A stretch of DNA of 64,000 bases, from NCBI GenBank assembly GCA_026986575.1, contig JALSOH010000004.1, positions 372,001 to 436,000 on the forward strand, written 5' to 3'. Both the position numbers and the translations under genes were made by a program. This document shows, in pieces, positions 24,204-32,131 of this stretch (its first letter is position 1; each line of letters opens with the position of its first letter). This stretch comes from Thermoproteota archaeon. GTDB lineage: Archaea > Korarchaeota > Korarchaeia > Korarchaeales > Korarchaeaceae. The notes beneath the pieces are model-generated. The model made no database searches and was not told where the DNA came from. It worked only from the letters and a program-made list of their open reading frames with translations.

Positions 24204-24845
24204 CTATTTAAGAACCTTCCCCGTTTCCATGTACCAGAGATAGAGATCGAGTTCTCCCAAAGCTAAGCCTGTCTTCTCAGCTATTTTCTCGAGTATCGAT
24301 TCTATCTCCAAGTACTTCCTCCTCGTAAGGGACTTGGGCTTCTCTATGATCCCATACCTCACCAGTACATCCACTATGTGGTAATCGATTATTGCCACAT
24401 TCTTGTACCCTATATTCCTCAGGAAATGGCTGGCTTCCTTGTATCCTAGACCTCTCACATTCTTGACTAACCACTCTCTGAGACTCTTCTCATCCTTGAA
24501 GCTGCTTAGGATGTCCTTCAACTTGGGTAAGAGTTTTCTGGCTTCGACGATGTACTCAGCTCTGGCCTTGGGGAAGCGGTGACCGAGCTCCCTCAATCTC
24601 CTCTCCAGTTCCTCCTTGGGAAGCGTTATGAATCCATCTCCTATAGCTCTCTGTATCCTTATCCCGCCTTCAGCGCTGTAGTTGGCAGTTAAGAGGCAAA
24701 AAGCCAGCTCTTTGAATATCTCCTCTGCACTGCTCTTCCCCAGCCGCTCGAACTCCCTCATCCTGATAGCAATTAGCTTGGAGACCTCCTTACTTCTCAG
24801 CCCGTTCACTTCCCTAATCAGTTCCTCCATTCCCACTACTATCAC
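24204..24845 (-). CDS. ogg: 8-oxoguanine DNA glycosylase / AP lyase (Ogg2-like)
   Basis: This HhH-GPD base-excision repair enzyme removes 8-oxoguanine. The helix-hairpin-helix and catalytic region are clear: VRGLGYKEASHFLRNIGYKNVAIIDYHIVDVL, with the catalytic Lys in GLGYKEASHFL and the conserved Asp in IIDYH. The N-terminal FKELAFCLLTANYSAEGGIRIQRAIG is typical of the archaeal Ogg2 group. The length of 213 is right. The 5' end overlaps the superoxide-reductase-like gene by 32 bases, so the two oxidative-damage genes are probably co-translated. Confidence 0.93.
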   Translation of the reverse strand: MIVVGMEELIREVNGLRSKEVSKLIAIRMREFERLGKSSAEEIFKELAFCLLTANYSAEGGIRIQRAIGDGFITLPKEELERRLRELGHRFPKARAEYIVEARKLLPKLKDILSSFKDEKSLREWLVKNVRGLGYKEASHFLRNIGYKNVAIIDYHIVDVLVRYGIIEKPKSLTRRKYLEIESILEKIAEKTGLALGELDLYLWYMETGKVLK

Positions 24846-25488
24846 CCAGCCTGTACGTTACCACCGCCCCATCCTCGAACTCGTCTATCTCCACTGTTCT
24901 CGCCTTCACTCCTGAATCCACTAGCGCAAGCCTGAAATCTTCGAAGTAGTCGTAGAAACCGCATGTTCTGCAGAAGTTACCTGTAAACTCGACCTTGACA
25001 AGATCGCCCCTTATTTCCAGCAACACTGCCTTGGCTTCCGGACTTCTAAGCGAGTTGAACCTCTCAACTGCCCGTTCCACAGCCTGCCGAAGGTCTTCGC
25101 TGGCCTGCTTGAAGTCAAACTTCCAGATTCCATGCTTCGAGCAGAGGATTCTCACCTCAAAGTCACCTCTAGGTCTATCGAACGCGGTTCCAGGCACTTC
25201 GCCCGACAGGTACTTCCTTACCCTGCCGTCCGCGCTTACTATCTCGATCCAGATTATTCTCGAGTCTTGGGTCATCTCATGGGGGACCACTCCCACCTCC
25301 ACATAGATCCTCCCGTCCTCATCGAATATGCTGGGTTCATGCTCTTCAGCGCCGTCATCACCCTCTCCCTTGAACTCCATGGGGACCATTGGCTTGCCAT
25401 GGCACATAAGAGGCTCGCTTCTCGAGCTCGAGTAGGATTCGACGATCCTCCCGCACACAGCGCACCTGTAGAATTCCCCGCCATTCAT
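24814..25488 (-). CDS. Superoxide-reductase-like (desulfoferrodoxin) protein with altered metal sites and extra C-terminal domain
   Basis: The first 40 residues match a desulforedoxin centre, with C9, C12 and C29, but the fourth ligand is His30 instead of Cys. Residues 48-125 match the superoxide reductase domain: H50 (EEHEP), H70 (VVPHEM), C116 and H119 (CSKHGIW). The third family His, normally in H-Y-I-x-W, is replaced (SRIIW, Ser76). A further domain of about 90 residues contains a CxxC (C173, C176). Iron binding may persist with altered chemistry, or the protein may have another role. It overlaps ogg, fitting an oxidative-stress unit. Confidence 0.7.
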   Translation of the reverse strand: MNGGEFYRCAVCGRIVESYSSSRSEPLMCHGKPMVPMEFKGEGDDGAEEHEPSIFDEDGRIYVEVGVVPHEMTQDSRIIWIEIVSADGRVRKYLSGEVPGTAFDRPRGDFEVRILCSKHGIWKFDFKQASEDLRQAVERAVERFNSLRSPEAKAVLLEIRGDLVKVEFTGNFCRTCGFYDYFEDFRLALVDSGVKARTVEIDEFEDGAVVTYRLGDSSGNGGTD

Positions 25489-25521
25489 CGACCTTTCTCG
25501 AGAACCTGGGTAAATAAAGGT

Positions 25522-26201
25522 TCAAGACCGGGGAGTGAGTGGCTTGAAGGGGGAGGAATCTTCGAGTATCCTCATTGACTTCAGGACAAACCTCAAAACC
25601 AGCAGCATGAGCGGAATTCCAAGTAGTAGGAATGAGCCGGGATCCACGAACAGGAGGAAATCGTAGGTGCCGTGAAGTAATACCGGAAATGCCAGCGCCT
25701 TCGCCAGACCCCCCTGGATCCCATAATCTTCGCCCTCCCCAAGTACACTCCCATGACAGCACCATCCAGCGCGTGGCTCGGAACTGCCAGCACTGCCCTC
25801 ACTAAACCCACCAGAACCCCACCTTCCAGCACGTAAAACAGGTTCTCCAATGTGGCAAATCCCAAGGAGGAAGCTACAGAGTAAACTACTCCATCAAAGG
25901 GCTCATTGAATTCTTTCGAGTTGTAGGCCAGCAATAATACCGCCAAGAACTTCACGAGCTCCTCCGGAAATCCTATACCGAGGTAACTCATGTAAATTAG
26001 GAGCGAAATGTCCCTCAACCTAGGGGATAGGTTAGAAAGTAGTAGGTCCTCAAGGAGTACTGCTGGAAAAACGGCCAGCACCCCAGCGAGGAACACCTTT
26101 CCAACTAGTGACAAAGATTCCCTTTCATATTTATCCTTTAGATAGAAAATCATCAGCAGAAACAACCCAGGGGCCACTGAGAGCGCTAACAGATGTAACA
26201 T
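25522..26201 (-). pseudogene. PrsW-family membrane protease, broken by a one-base frameshift
   Basis: Eight or so hydrophobic helices and the PrsW motifs are seen: FPEELVKFLAV (EExxK), GFATLEN and VPSHALDGAVMG. The uninterrupted frame ends at 25593 with an unrelated tail. If one G is restored in the G6 tract (plus strand C6, 25709-25714), the other frame continues as LAKALAFPVLLHGTYDF and further helices to a TGA at 25522-25524. This supplies the missing H-G-x-Y-D motif. The reconstructed protein has about 226 residues, normal for the family. The cause may be a genuine mutation, tract slippage during expression or a sequencing error. Confidence 0.82.
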
Positions 26202-26218
26202 GATCCTCCTCCCACTCT

Positions 26219-26280
26219 GGGGGGTCGGGACTCGGCAAAGTCATCACCCGTCAGCCGGTTGATCCTACCTCATTCCCCCT
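26219..26280 (-). ncRNA. Box C/D guide sRNA targeting 16S 5' end and 23S rRNA
   Basis: Read on the minus strand: 5' stem GGGGG; box C AATGAGG (26274-26268); 13-nt spacer TAGGATCAACCGG; box D' CTGA (26254-26251); 3 nt; box C' GTGATGA (26247-26241); 12-nt spacer CTTTGCCGAGTC; box D CCGA (26228-26225); 3' stem CCCCC pairing with the 5' stem. This is the canonical archaeal dual-guide layout. The first spacer is complementary to CCGGTTGATCCT, the start of archaeal 16S rRNA. The second is complementary to GACTCGGCAAAG, a conserved 23S segment as I recall it. Boxes C and D are slightly degenerate. A TATA box lies 25 nt upstream. Confidence 0.8.
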
Positions 26281-26299
26281 AGAGCCTTGGGGTAATCAA

Positions 26300-26309
26300 C
26301 CTAATAAAG
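26300..26309 (-). promoter_or_regulatory. TATA box of the box C/D sRNA
   Basis: On the minus strand CTTTATTAGG is centred about 25 nt upstream of the first stem base of the sRNA at 26280. This is the normal archaeal spacing and supports independent transcription of the RNA. Confidence 0.6.
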
Positions 26310-26372
26310 GGATCAGCCATCAACCCAGCTTCAATCAGCCAGTCAAAAGAGGAGGGTAGGGAAGGAAAGCAA

Positions 26373-27245
26373 TCACCCCTCCTTCTCCGCCTTGACCTTG
26401 GCAGGAAGGGCCTCAGCTGGCTTATGCGGCTTGAGACCAAACTTCCTCTTTATCAAGAGCTTCTTTAAGAGCTGTATTCCTTGGGCAGGATCAACCCCTC
26501 TTGGACAGACATCTGAGCAGGAGGCAGCGAAGTGACAGCGCCAGCACCCATGCTCGGTATCCACGATGGGTATCCTGACATCTAGACCGTCATCCCTAGT
26601 ATCAACTATGTACCTGTACGCCTGAGCTAGGGCTTGAGGTCCTAGGTACTCGTAATCTGTTGCTGCGGTTGGGCAGGCGGAAAGACATGCACCGCACTTT
26701 ATACAATCGGTGAACTGGTAGTACCTAGCATACTCATCAACTGTCTGCTTGTAAGGGCCAGTAGGATTGTTCAGCTCGACCTCATCGTTCCTTATTATCC
26801 AAGGCTTCACAGCCCTGTGCTTTTCGAAGAAGGATGTGAAATCAGCAGCTAGGTCTCTCTCAACGGGGAAGTTATCCAAGGGTCTCAACTCGACGACATC
26901 ACCGCTTCCAGCAGCCTCCAGAACTCTAGTCTGACAGGCCAGCATCTGTTTGCCGTTTATCATCATGGCGCACGATCCACAAAGTCCCATCCTGCAGGAG
27001 TACCTTATTCCAAGGGAATGATCCGTCTCCCCCTTTATTATAAGGAGGGCATCTAAGACGGTCATTCCTCTAGAAACTTCCAGTTCGTGTTCCTCCCAAT
27101 GTGGAGCGTAATCTTTCCTCGGGTTGTATTTGTAGATCCTGAACTTTATCTTCCTCACAGGCTTCCAGAGCTCCTCGGAGGCCTTCACGGTCTCCTCAAG
27201 TACCTCAGGCGGAAGAACATATTCCTTAGCTTCCTCTGAAGCCAT
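26373..27245 (-). CDS. sdhB: Succinate dehydrogenase iron-sulfur subunit
   Basis: SdhB carries electrons from the flavin subunit to the membrane quinone. A 2Fe-2S ferredoxin domain shows CRMGLCGSCAMM and a distal Cys (LACQTRV). The C-terminal domain has CIKCGACLSACP for the 4Fe-4S cluster and CWRCHFAASCSDVCPRGVDP for the remaining clusters. The length of 290 residues is slightly longer than average because of N- and C-terminal extensions. It is the last gene of the sdhACDB operon. About 90 bases separate it from the sRNA promoter. Confidence 0.95.
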   Translation of the reverse strand: MASEEAKEYVLPPEVLEETVKASEELWKPVRKIKFRIYKYNPRKDYAPHWEEHELEVSRGMTVLDALLIIKGETDHSLGIRYSCRMGLCGSCAMMINGKQMLACQTRVLEAAGSGDVVELRPLDNFPVERDLAADFTSFFEKHRAVKPWIIRNDEVELNNPTGPYKQTVDEYARYYQFTDCIKCGACLSACPTAATDYEYLGPQALAQAYRYIVDTRDDGLDVRIPIVDTEHGCWRCHFAASCSDVCPRGVDPAQGIQLLKKLLIKRKFGLKPHKPAEALPAKVKAEKEG

Positions 27246-27257
27246 AAAACCACCCCC

Positions 27258-27587
27258 TCATGCGAACCCAAGTGCGACCATCAGCACTTGCAGGCCCACG
27301 GCGTACGTGACTATACCCACTATCAGGATGGCCCAGCTGATCCACTTGGTCCAGCACCTGTCGGGTACCATCTCAATAAGGATTACCCTGACTCCATTAA
27401 AGGCGTGGTAAAGGAGGGCAGCCAAGAATATCGCCATGTTACCGAGGTAGAGGACTGGGCTCGCCTTTATGGCCGCGCCTATGACCGGGTCATTGTTCGC
27501 GAGCAGGTGTATTAAACCAGTAATCATTATCAGGACGGCAGCAACATAGTGAAGAAACATGATAGTGGATTCTCTCATGTCAATCAC
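27258..27587 (-). CDS. sdhD: Succinate dehydrogenase membrane anchor subunit (SdhD-like)
   Basis: This 109-residue protein has three hydrophobic helices (about residues 9-27, 45-65 and 82-105). The second ends YHAFNGVRVILIEM, the family motif with His ligand potential and the quinone-side Arg. It starts 4 bases inside the end of the other anchor gene and is followed after 12 bases by sdhB. With its partner it forms the two-subunit membrane anchor of complex II. Confidence 0.87.
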   Translation of the reverse strand: MIDMRESTIMFLHYVAAVLIMITGLIHLLANNDPVIGAAIKASPVLYLGNMAIFLAALLYHAFNGVRVILIEMVPDRCWTKWISWAILIVGIVTYAVGLQVLMVALGFA

Positions 27588-28012
27588 CCCATCATCGGCT
27601 GAACTATGAGCGCGTAATAGGCCCAGATAGCTGCGAGGACGACGAACAGTACCAAGGCAAACACCACCACGTATCTCTGAACTCCCTCTATCGATACCGG
27701 TCTCTGAGAGGGCTTCTTAATTAGAAGAGGCTTCCCTACAGCGAATCCCAGCTCGGCCAATATTAGCCTTATCCCGTTGGCCGTGTGGAAGGTCACGATG
27801 ATGCCGAGCAGAGCATCCCACCACAGCCCAGGATGCCATCCAGTGCTGTAGAAGTGGGCCAGCACAAACAGAACTATTAGGATTCCAGTTATCCTGTGAG
27901 CAGCGTAAAGCCACCTCTCAATCGTATAGGCCCTATTGAACCAGCCGGAAATACCCCTCATGTTTTTCGCATAATACTCCTTAAACTCGCTCTCAGCCTC
28001 CATAACCCTCAC
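27584..28012 (-). CDS. sdhC: Succinate dehydrogenase cytochrome b subunit (SdhC-like)
   Basis: This 142-residue membrane protein has three helices. The second helix region reads AAHRITGILIVLFVLAHFY, the S/A-H-R-x-T-G motif with a downstream His characteristic of SdhC haem b ligation and quinone binding; HTANGIRLILAELG follows in the next helix. It overlaps sdhD by 4 bases and is separated from sdhA by one base. Confidence 0.9.
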   Translation of the reverse strand: MRVMEAESEFKEYYAKNMRGISGWFNRAYTIERWLYAAHRITGILIVLFVLAHFYSTGWHPGLWWDALLGIIVTFHTANGIRLILAELGFAVGKPLLIKKPSQRPVSIEGVQRYVVVFALVLFVVLAAIWAYYALIVQPMMG

Positions 28013-28013
28013 C

Positions 28014-29732
28014 TCAATACTTCCTCTCAGTGGGAGGCCACTTGGTTATCACAACCGGGATGTAGCTGAACTGAGGTTCCCCATCGGCTCCCCTAGCTAT
28101 CATCGTATGCTTGAGCCAGTTCTCATCATCTCTCTTGGGATAATCTAGTCTGGTGTGAGCCCCTCTGGTTTCTGTCCTGTTAAGCGCAGCCCTCGCTACG
28201 ACGTAGGCTATCTCCAGCATTGCGTCCAGCTCCAGTACGTGTATCAGGTTTATGTTATACTCTCTGTCCTTATCGGCTACATGTCCCTCTCCAAATCTCT
28301 GCCTGAGCTCTTTGAGCTTACTTATTGCCTCTTTCAGGCCTTTTTCGTCCCTGAACACGTAAACGTACTTGCCCATCGTGTCCTGCATCTCCCTCCTTAT
28401 GTGATAGGGGTTTTCACCGGTGGACCCCCTGAGTATGCGATCGAATATCCTCTTCTCCTCCTCACTAACCTTATCCATTGGGACATCTCTCAGACCTACT
28501 TTCATGGCGTAATCGGCCGCCTGCCTGCCAGTCAGCATACCGTACACTAGGCAGTCGGAAGAAGAGTTAGTTCCCAACCTATTAGCTCCATGGAGACTCA
28601 CGCACGCGACCTCCCCGGCCGCCCACAGTCCTTTGGCTGGAGTGGCCCCGTAAATGTTCGTATGCACGCCTCCCATGCTGTAGTGAGCAACAGGTCTGAC
28701 GGGCATCGGCTCCTCAACCGGGTCGACGCCTGCGAACCTTATAGCTAGCTCCCTTATATGTGGCAGTCTCTCATCGATCTTATCCTCCCCCAAGTGTCTT
28801 AGATCTAAGAGCACGTAGTCAAGCCCTCCTGGACCCTTAAACCCTCTACCCTCCAAGATTTCGGTCATTTCCGCCTTGGATACCACGTCCCTAGGTGCTA
28901 GCTCCATTCTCTCGGGAGCGTAGTTCTTCATGAATCTCTCTCCCTTGTTGTTTATCAGGTAGCCTCCCTCTCCTCTAGCAGCCTCCGATATCAAGATGCC
29001 AGATGGCACCAGACCGGTCGGATGGAACTGGAAGAACTCCATGTCTTTCAGCGATAACCCAGCCCTGTAAGCCATGGCCATCCCATCGGCGGTGGATGAA
29101 TGCGAGTAGGTAGTGAACGGATAGAGCCTACCTGCGCCTCCCGTGGCGAGCACTCCAGCTTTGGCTTTGAAGACGTAGAAATCACCGGTCTTAAGCTCTA
29201 TGGCGGTGACTCCTCTGAATTCGCCGTTCTCGATGATAAGAGAGGTAACATAGAATTCGTGGTAGAACTTTATGTTATCATACTTCAGGGCTGTGTCGTA
29301 TAAGGTTTGCATCGCATAGAGCCCAGTCTTATCCGCAGCGAAGCAGGCTCTCGGAAAGCTGTGACCTCCGAACTTCCTTTGAGCTATTCTACCATCGGGT
29401 CTCCTGGCCCAGGGCATCCCCCAATGTTCGAGCTGGTAGATCTCTTGGGGAGCCAGCCTAACGAAGAGTTCCACCGCATCCTGATCGGCTAGCCAGGCAG
29501 CGCCCTTTATGGTATCATAAGCGTGCAGATCGTAACTATCACCCTCATCATGATATAGGGCCGCACCGGTTCCCCCCGCATATGCAACAGAGTGAGATCT
29601 CATCGCATGAACTTTCGTCAATACAGCTATGTCCAGTTTACCTTCACTCCTCCTAGCAGCTTCAATAGAAGCTCTGAGACCCGCTAAGCCTGATCCGATA
29701 ACAACTACATCCGTAGTCACTATCTCAGCCAA
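28014..29732 (-). CDS. sdhA: Succinate dehydrogenase flavoprotein subunit
   Basis: This is the catalytic subunit that oxidises succinate to fumarate. The FAD dinucleotide motif (VVIGSGLAGLRASIEAARR), the SHSVAYAGGTGAAL region for covalent FAD attachment, the HPTGLVPSGILISEAARGEGGYL active-site block and the C-terminal RGAHTRLDYPKRDDENWLKH are all present. The 572-residue length is normal. The start is TTG 29732 with GGGAGG 8-13 bases upstream. A 14-bp palindrome and TATA elements lie upstream in the intergenic region. Confidence 0.97.
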   Translation of the reverse strand: MAEIVTTDVVVIGSGLAGLRASIEAARRSEGKLDIAVLTKVHAMRSHSVAYAGGTGAALYHDEGDSYDLHAYDTIKGAAWLADQDAVELFVRLAPQEIYQLEHWGMPWARRPDGRIAQRKFGGHSFPRACFAADKTGLYAMQTLYDTALKYDNIKFYHEFYVTSLIIENGEFRGVTAIELKTGDFYVFKAKAGVLATGGAGRLYPFTTYSHSSTADGMAMAYRAGLSLKDMEFFQFHPTGLVPSGILISEAARGEGGYLINNKGERFMKNYAPERMELAPRDVVSKAEMTEILEGRGFKGPGGLDYVLLDLRHLGEDKIDERLPHIRELAIRFAGVDPVEEPMPVRPVAHYSMGGVHTNIYGATPAKGLWAAGEVACVSLHGANRLGTNSSSDCLVYGMLTGRQAADYAMKVGLRDVPMDKVSEEEKRIFDRILRGSTGENPYHIRREMQDTMGKYVYVFRDEKGLKEAISKLKELRQRFGEGHVADKDREYNINLIHVLELDAMLEIAYVVARAALNRTETRGAHTRLDYPKRDDENWLKHTMIARGADGEPQFSYIPVVITKWPPTERKY

Positions 29733-29962
29733 AATAATTACCTCCCTTCCTTAAGGGACCTCCTAGAGGAGGCGGGTCAATAAGATAAATGTTCCCTAGG
29801 CTTTTCTCATATATAAGCCTTAGACAACGGGTAATATTTGATTAAATATATAACAAGACAATAGTTATATATAAGTGAACATCACCAGATAAATAACAGA
29901 AATTTTATTTATTTTTAGGGAACTCAGAGAACGAGGTCTCTCTTGAGAAAGGGTGTGTATCT
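29733..29962. promoter_or_regulatory. Divergent sdhA / bc-complex promoter region
   Basis: This AT-rich 230-base gap holds several boxes. For sdhA (minus) there is ATTTATCTTATT (29779-29790). A perfect 14-bp palindrome CCTCCTAGAGGAGG (29759-29772) sits at the predicted initiation point, so it could be an operator or a leader hairpin. For the plus side there are CATATATAAG (about 29808-29817), TTATATATAAG (about 29864-29874) and AATTTTATTTATTT (29901-29914). The last is best spaced for the small membrane ORF at 29963. No further gene is seen in the gap. Confidence 0.45.
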
Positions 29963-30136
29963 ATGGGGGTGCTGATCTCCGGAATAGTTTCTGGTGCTCA
30001 AAGTCTACTACAGACCACATTCAATCAAATAACTCAACTGTGGGTCTTGGCAGGCTTAATAGCTATGTTTGTGATAGGCCTAGTGATTTACACCTGCTAT
30101 TCTAGGAGCTTAGGTATACCGGAGGGTGAGGAATGA
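29963..30136 (+). CDS. Small single-span membrane protein of the bc-type complex operon
   Basis: This 57-residue frame starts at ATG 29963 and encodes a protein with one hydrophobic helix (WVLAGLIAMFVIGLVIYTCY, about residues 28-47) and a short polar tail ending PEGEE. Its stop codon overlaps the Rieske start as ATGA (30133-30136), the translational-coupling arrangement typical of real operon genes. I do not recognise the family. It may be a small subunit of the quinol-oxidising complex encoded downstream, which is inference from position. Confidence 0.65.
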   Translation: MGVLISGIVSGAQSLLQTTFNQITQLWVLAGLIAMFVIGLVIYTCYSRSLGIPEGEE

Positions 30137-30639
30137 TGGTAGATGTGAGTAGGAGGGACTTCATAAAAGGAGGACTGTTAGCCTCCATTGCATTAGCAGC
30201 AGCCGCTGCTGGAGCCCCGCTCATTCAGTATCTCACCTCAGAGAGGGTAGTCGTTGGTAAAGTTAGTGGTGGGGAGAAGAGCAAGCTTCCGATGAAAATA
30301 GCGAATAAAAATGATCTTCAACCGGATTCTCAAATACAGTTCATGATGCCCCTCAATCCAGATGGGAGTAGGGGGCAACACCCATCTATCCTAATAAGGC
30401 TGAGATCGGAGCTAGCCCAGAAAGCGGGAACGGAGTTCAAGGCCTTCAGTGCCATATGCACTCACTTGGGATGCATAGTCCATCTGGAGCCCGGTGATGA
30501 TATCTACTGCCCGTGCCACGCTGGATACTTCGATCCTGTGACCGGTAATGTTCTAGCCGGTCCTCCTAAGAAGCCGCTCCCAGAGATAGAGCTGAAGATA
30601 GACGAAAATGGTGATATTTACGCGGTAGGGTGGAAATGA
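30133..30639 (+). CDS. Rieske iron-sulfur protein
   Basis: This is the Rieske 2Fe-2S subunit of a cytochrome bc-type complex. The N-terminus has a twin-arginine signal (SRRDFIKGG) followed by a hydrophobic anchor, so the folded cluster domain is exported by Tat. The cluster motifs CTHLGC and CPCHAGYF are intact, with the P-P-K-K-P-L-P loop afterwards. It overlaps the small ORF upstream and cytochrome b downstream by 4 bases each. Confidence 0.95.
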   Translation: MMVDVSRRDFIKGGLLASIALAAAAAGAPLIQYLTSERVVVGKVSGGEKSKLPMKIANKNDLQPDSQIQFMMPLNPDGSRGQHPSILIRLRSELAQKAGTEFKAFSAICTHLGCIVHLEPGDDIYCPCHAGYFDPVTGNVLAGPPKKPLPEIELKIDENGDIYAVGWK

Positions 30640-32054
30640 TGACCAAATGTGGTAAGGAAGAGAAGAGCTGCCTATCGTGGTTAGTTAACTGGTTTATTGA
30701 CAGGCTCGGGATGGAGGAGTTCACCTCCACCATGGTCTGGAGACACACTCTACACCCAGTCTACAGCCTCGGCGGCCTAACGACCCTCATGTTCATTATT
30801 CAGGCGATTACTGGACTATTGCTCCTCATGTTCTACGTACCAGTGTTCGGAGAGACCAACATGGCCTACGACAGTGTTCTAAGGATAACCGAGGAGGTGG
30901 CATACGGTTCGATCATAAGGGGGTTGCATTTCTACGGGGCCAACCTGATGGTACTCATAGCGATACTCCACTTCCTCAGGGTTTACTTCATGGGAAGCTA
31001 CAAGAAGCCTCACGAGGTGACGTACATAATCGGAATGATAACCGGTTTGCTAGCGATCGTTGCGGGTGTAACTGGCTACTCCTTGAGAATGGACCATGTA
31101 GCTGGGGAGGCCATAAGGATAGGAAACACTTTGGTTACGGGCATGCCTGGAGGTAAAATGATCGCCCAGATAATATATGGGACGGGAACGTTCGACGAGA
31201 TAGTCGGCAGGTACTTGGCGTTCCACATCATGCTGGCTGGCCTGATATTCATCCTGATGCTCGTCCACTTTTTCTCAATTCATCAGCATCACGTGTCACC
31301 CCCTTACGACGGATCCGACCCTGAGCCAGCAGTACCTTTCTTCCCGAACCACATACTGACCGAGGCAGCCGCTGCCTTCGTGATGATAGGCGCCTTAACA
31401 GTTGTATCAGCAGTGTTCCCGGCAGAGCTAGGTCAGAAGTTCCTTCCAACGAAGGAATTGCCGGTAGGTCAGCCTGAATGGTACTTAATGGCTGTTTACG
31501 CAGGGATAAAGACGGGAGTAGATCCAGTCTTCGCTGGCATGGTAGTCCCGGGTGTGCTCCTACTGATATTCGTCCTGATGCCTTGGATTGATCCGGCCTA
31601 CAGCAGGCACCCAAGGAACAGAAGGATAGCCACTATCTACGGCGCCATAATGGTCGGGGAGTTCGTGGTCTTCACAGTGTACGGGATGATTACACCCGGA
31701 GAGCAAATCCCCTTGGTAAACGCGCTGGCCGTCGCGTTCGTTGTCGCATTAATCACCGGAATACCAGCAGCTAGATACACATCCAAGCCCGTCCCCCCGG
31801 TTAGGAGGACTCCGATGAAAAGGGTAAGGCACACACCACTCGTCCTAGAATGGGGCAAGTATATATTCCTGATACTCCTGATAATCCAGTTGATCACCAC
31901 CGCCCTCGGAATCCAAGCCCATCTCGATGAGATGTACACCTTGGCTGGTTTCTACTTCGGCATATCTGTGATAGCCTTTGGATGGGCCCTATTCGTGGCC
32001 AAGGTCGTACTCCTAGACGTTAAATACATAACGAAGCCTGTTCCCTCCTCTTAA
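30636..32054 (+). CDS. Cytochrome b (b6/subunit-IV-like) of quinol-oxidising complex
   Basis: This is the membrane core of the bc-type complex that oxidises quinol and passes electrons to Rieske protein and haem b. Several long helices are visible. Haem-ligand histidines appear in GSIIRGLHFYGANLMVLIAILHFLRVYF and in YLAFHIMLAGLIFILMLVHFFSIHQHH. The quinol-site PEWY motif appears in LPVGQPEWYLMAVY. At about 472 residues it includes the C-terminal subunit IV part and two extra helices. The start is taken as ATG 30636 (ATGA overlap with the Rieske stop). No cytochrome c1 or terminal oxidase is encoded nearby. Confidence 0.95.
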   Translation: MMTKCGKEEKSCLSWLVNWFIDRLGMEEFTSTMVWRHTLHPVYSLGGLTTLMFIIQAITGLLLLMFYVPVFGETNMAYDSVLRITEEVAYGSIIRGLHFYGANLMVLIAILHFLRVYFMGSYKKPHEVTYIIGMITGLLAIVAGVTGYSLRMDHVAGEAIRIGNTLVTGMPGGKMIAQIIYGTGTFDEIVGRYLAFHIMLAGLIFILMLVHFFSIHQHHVSPPYDGSDPEPAVPFFPNHILTEAAAAFVMIGALTVVSAVFPAELGQKFLPTKELPVGQPEWYLMAVYAGIKTGVDPVFAGMVVPGVLLLIFVLMPWIDPAYSRHPRNRRIATIYGAIMVGEFVVFTVYGMITPGEQIPLVNALAVAFVVALITGIPAARYTSKPVPPVRRTPMKRVRHTPLVLEWGKYIFLILLIIQLITTALGIQAHLDEMYTLAGFYFGISVIAFGWALFVAKVVLLDVKYITKPVPSS

Positions 32055-32131
32055 CATTTTTCTCCACCGCCTCCTTCCAGATCGACGTTAGCCCACAAAC
32101 CCTTTTTACATTGGAGCCGCCACACGTAACG

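Noticed and set aside
25358-25765. 135-residue minus-strand frame overlapping the PrsW and superoxide-reductase-like genes
   Set aside because: It is neither the original nor the restored PrsW frame and has no recognisable features.
26250-26275. A fragment of a 16S rRNA gene (CCGGTTGATCCT on the plus strand)
   Set aside because: The match stops after 12-13 bases and is framed exactly by C/D boxes on the opposite strand, so an antisense guide explains it better.
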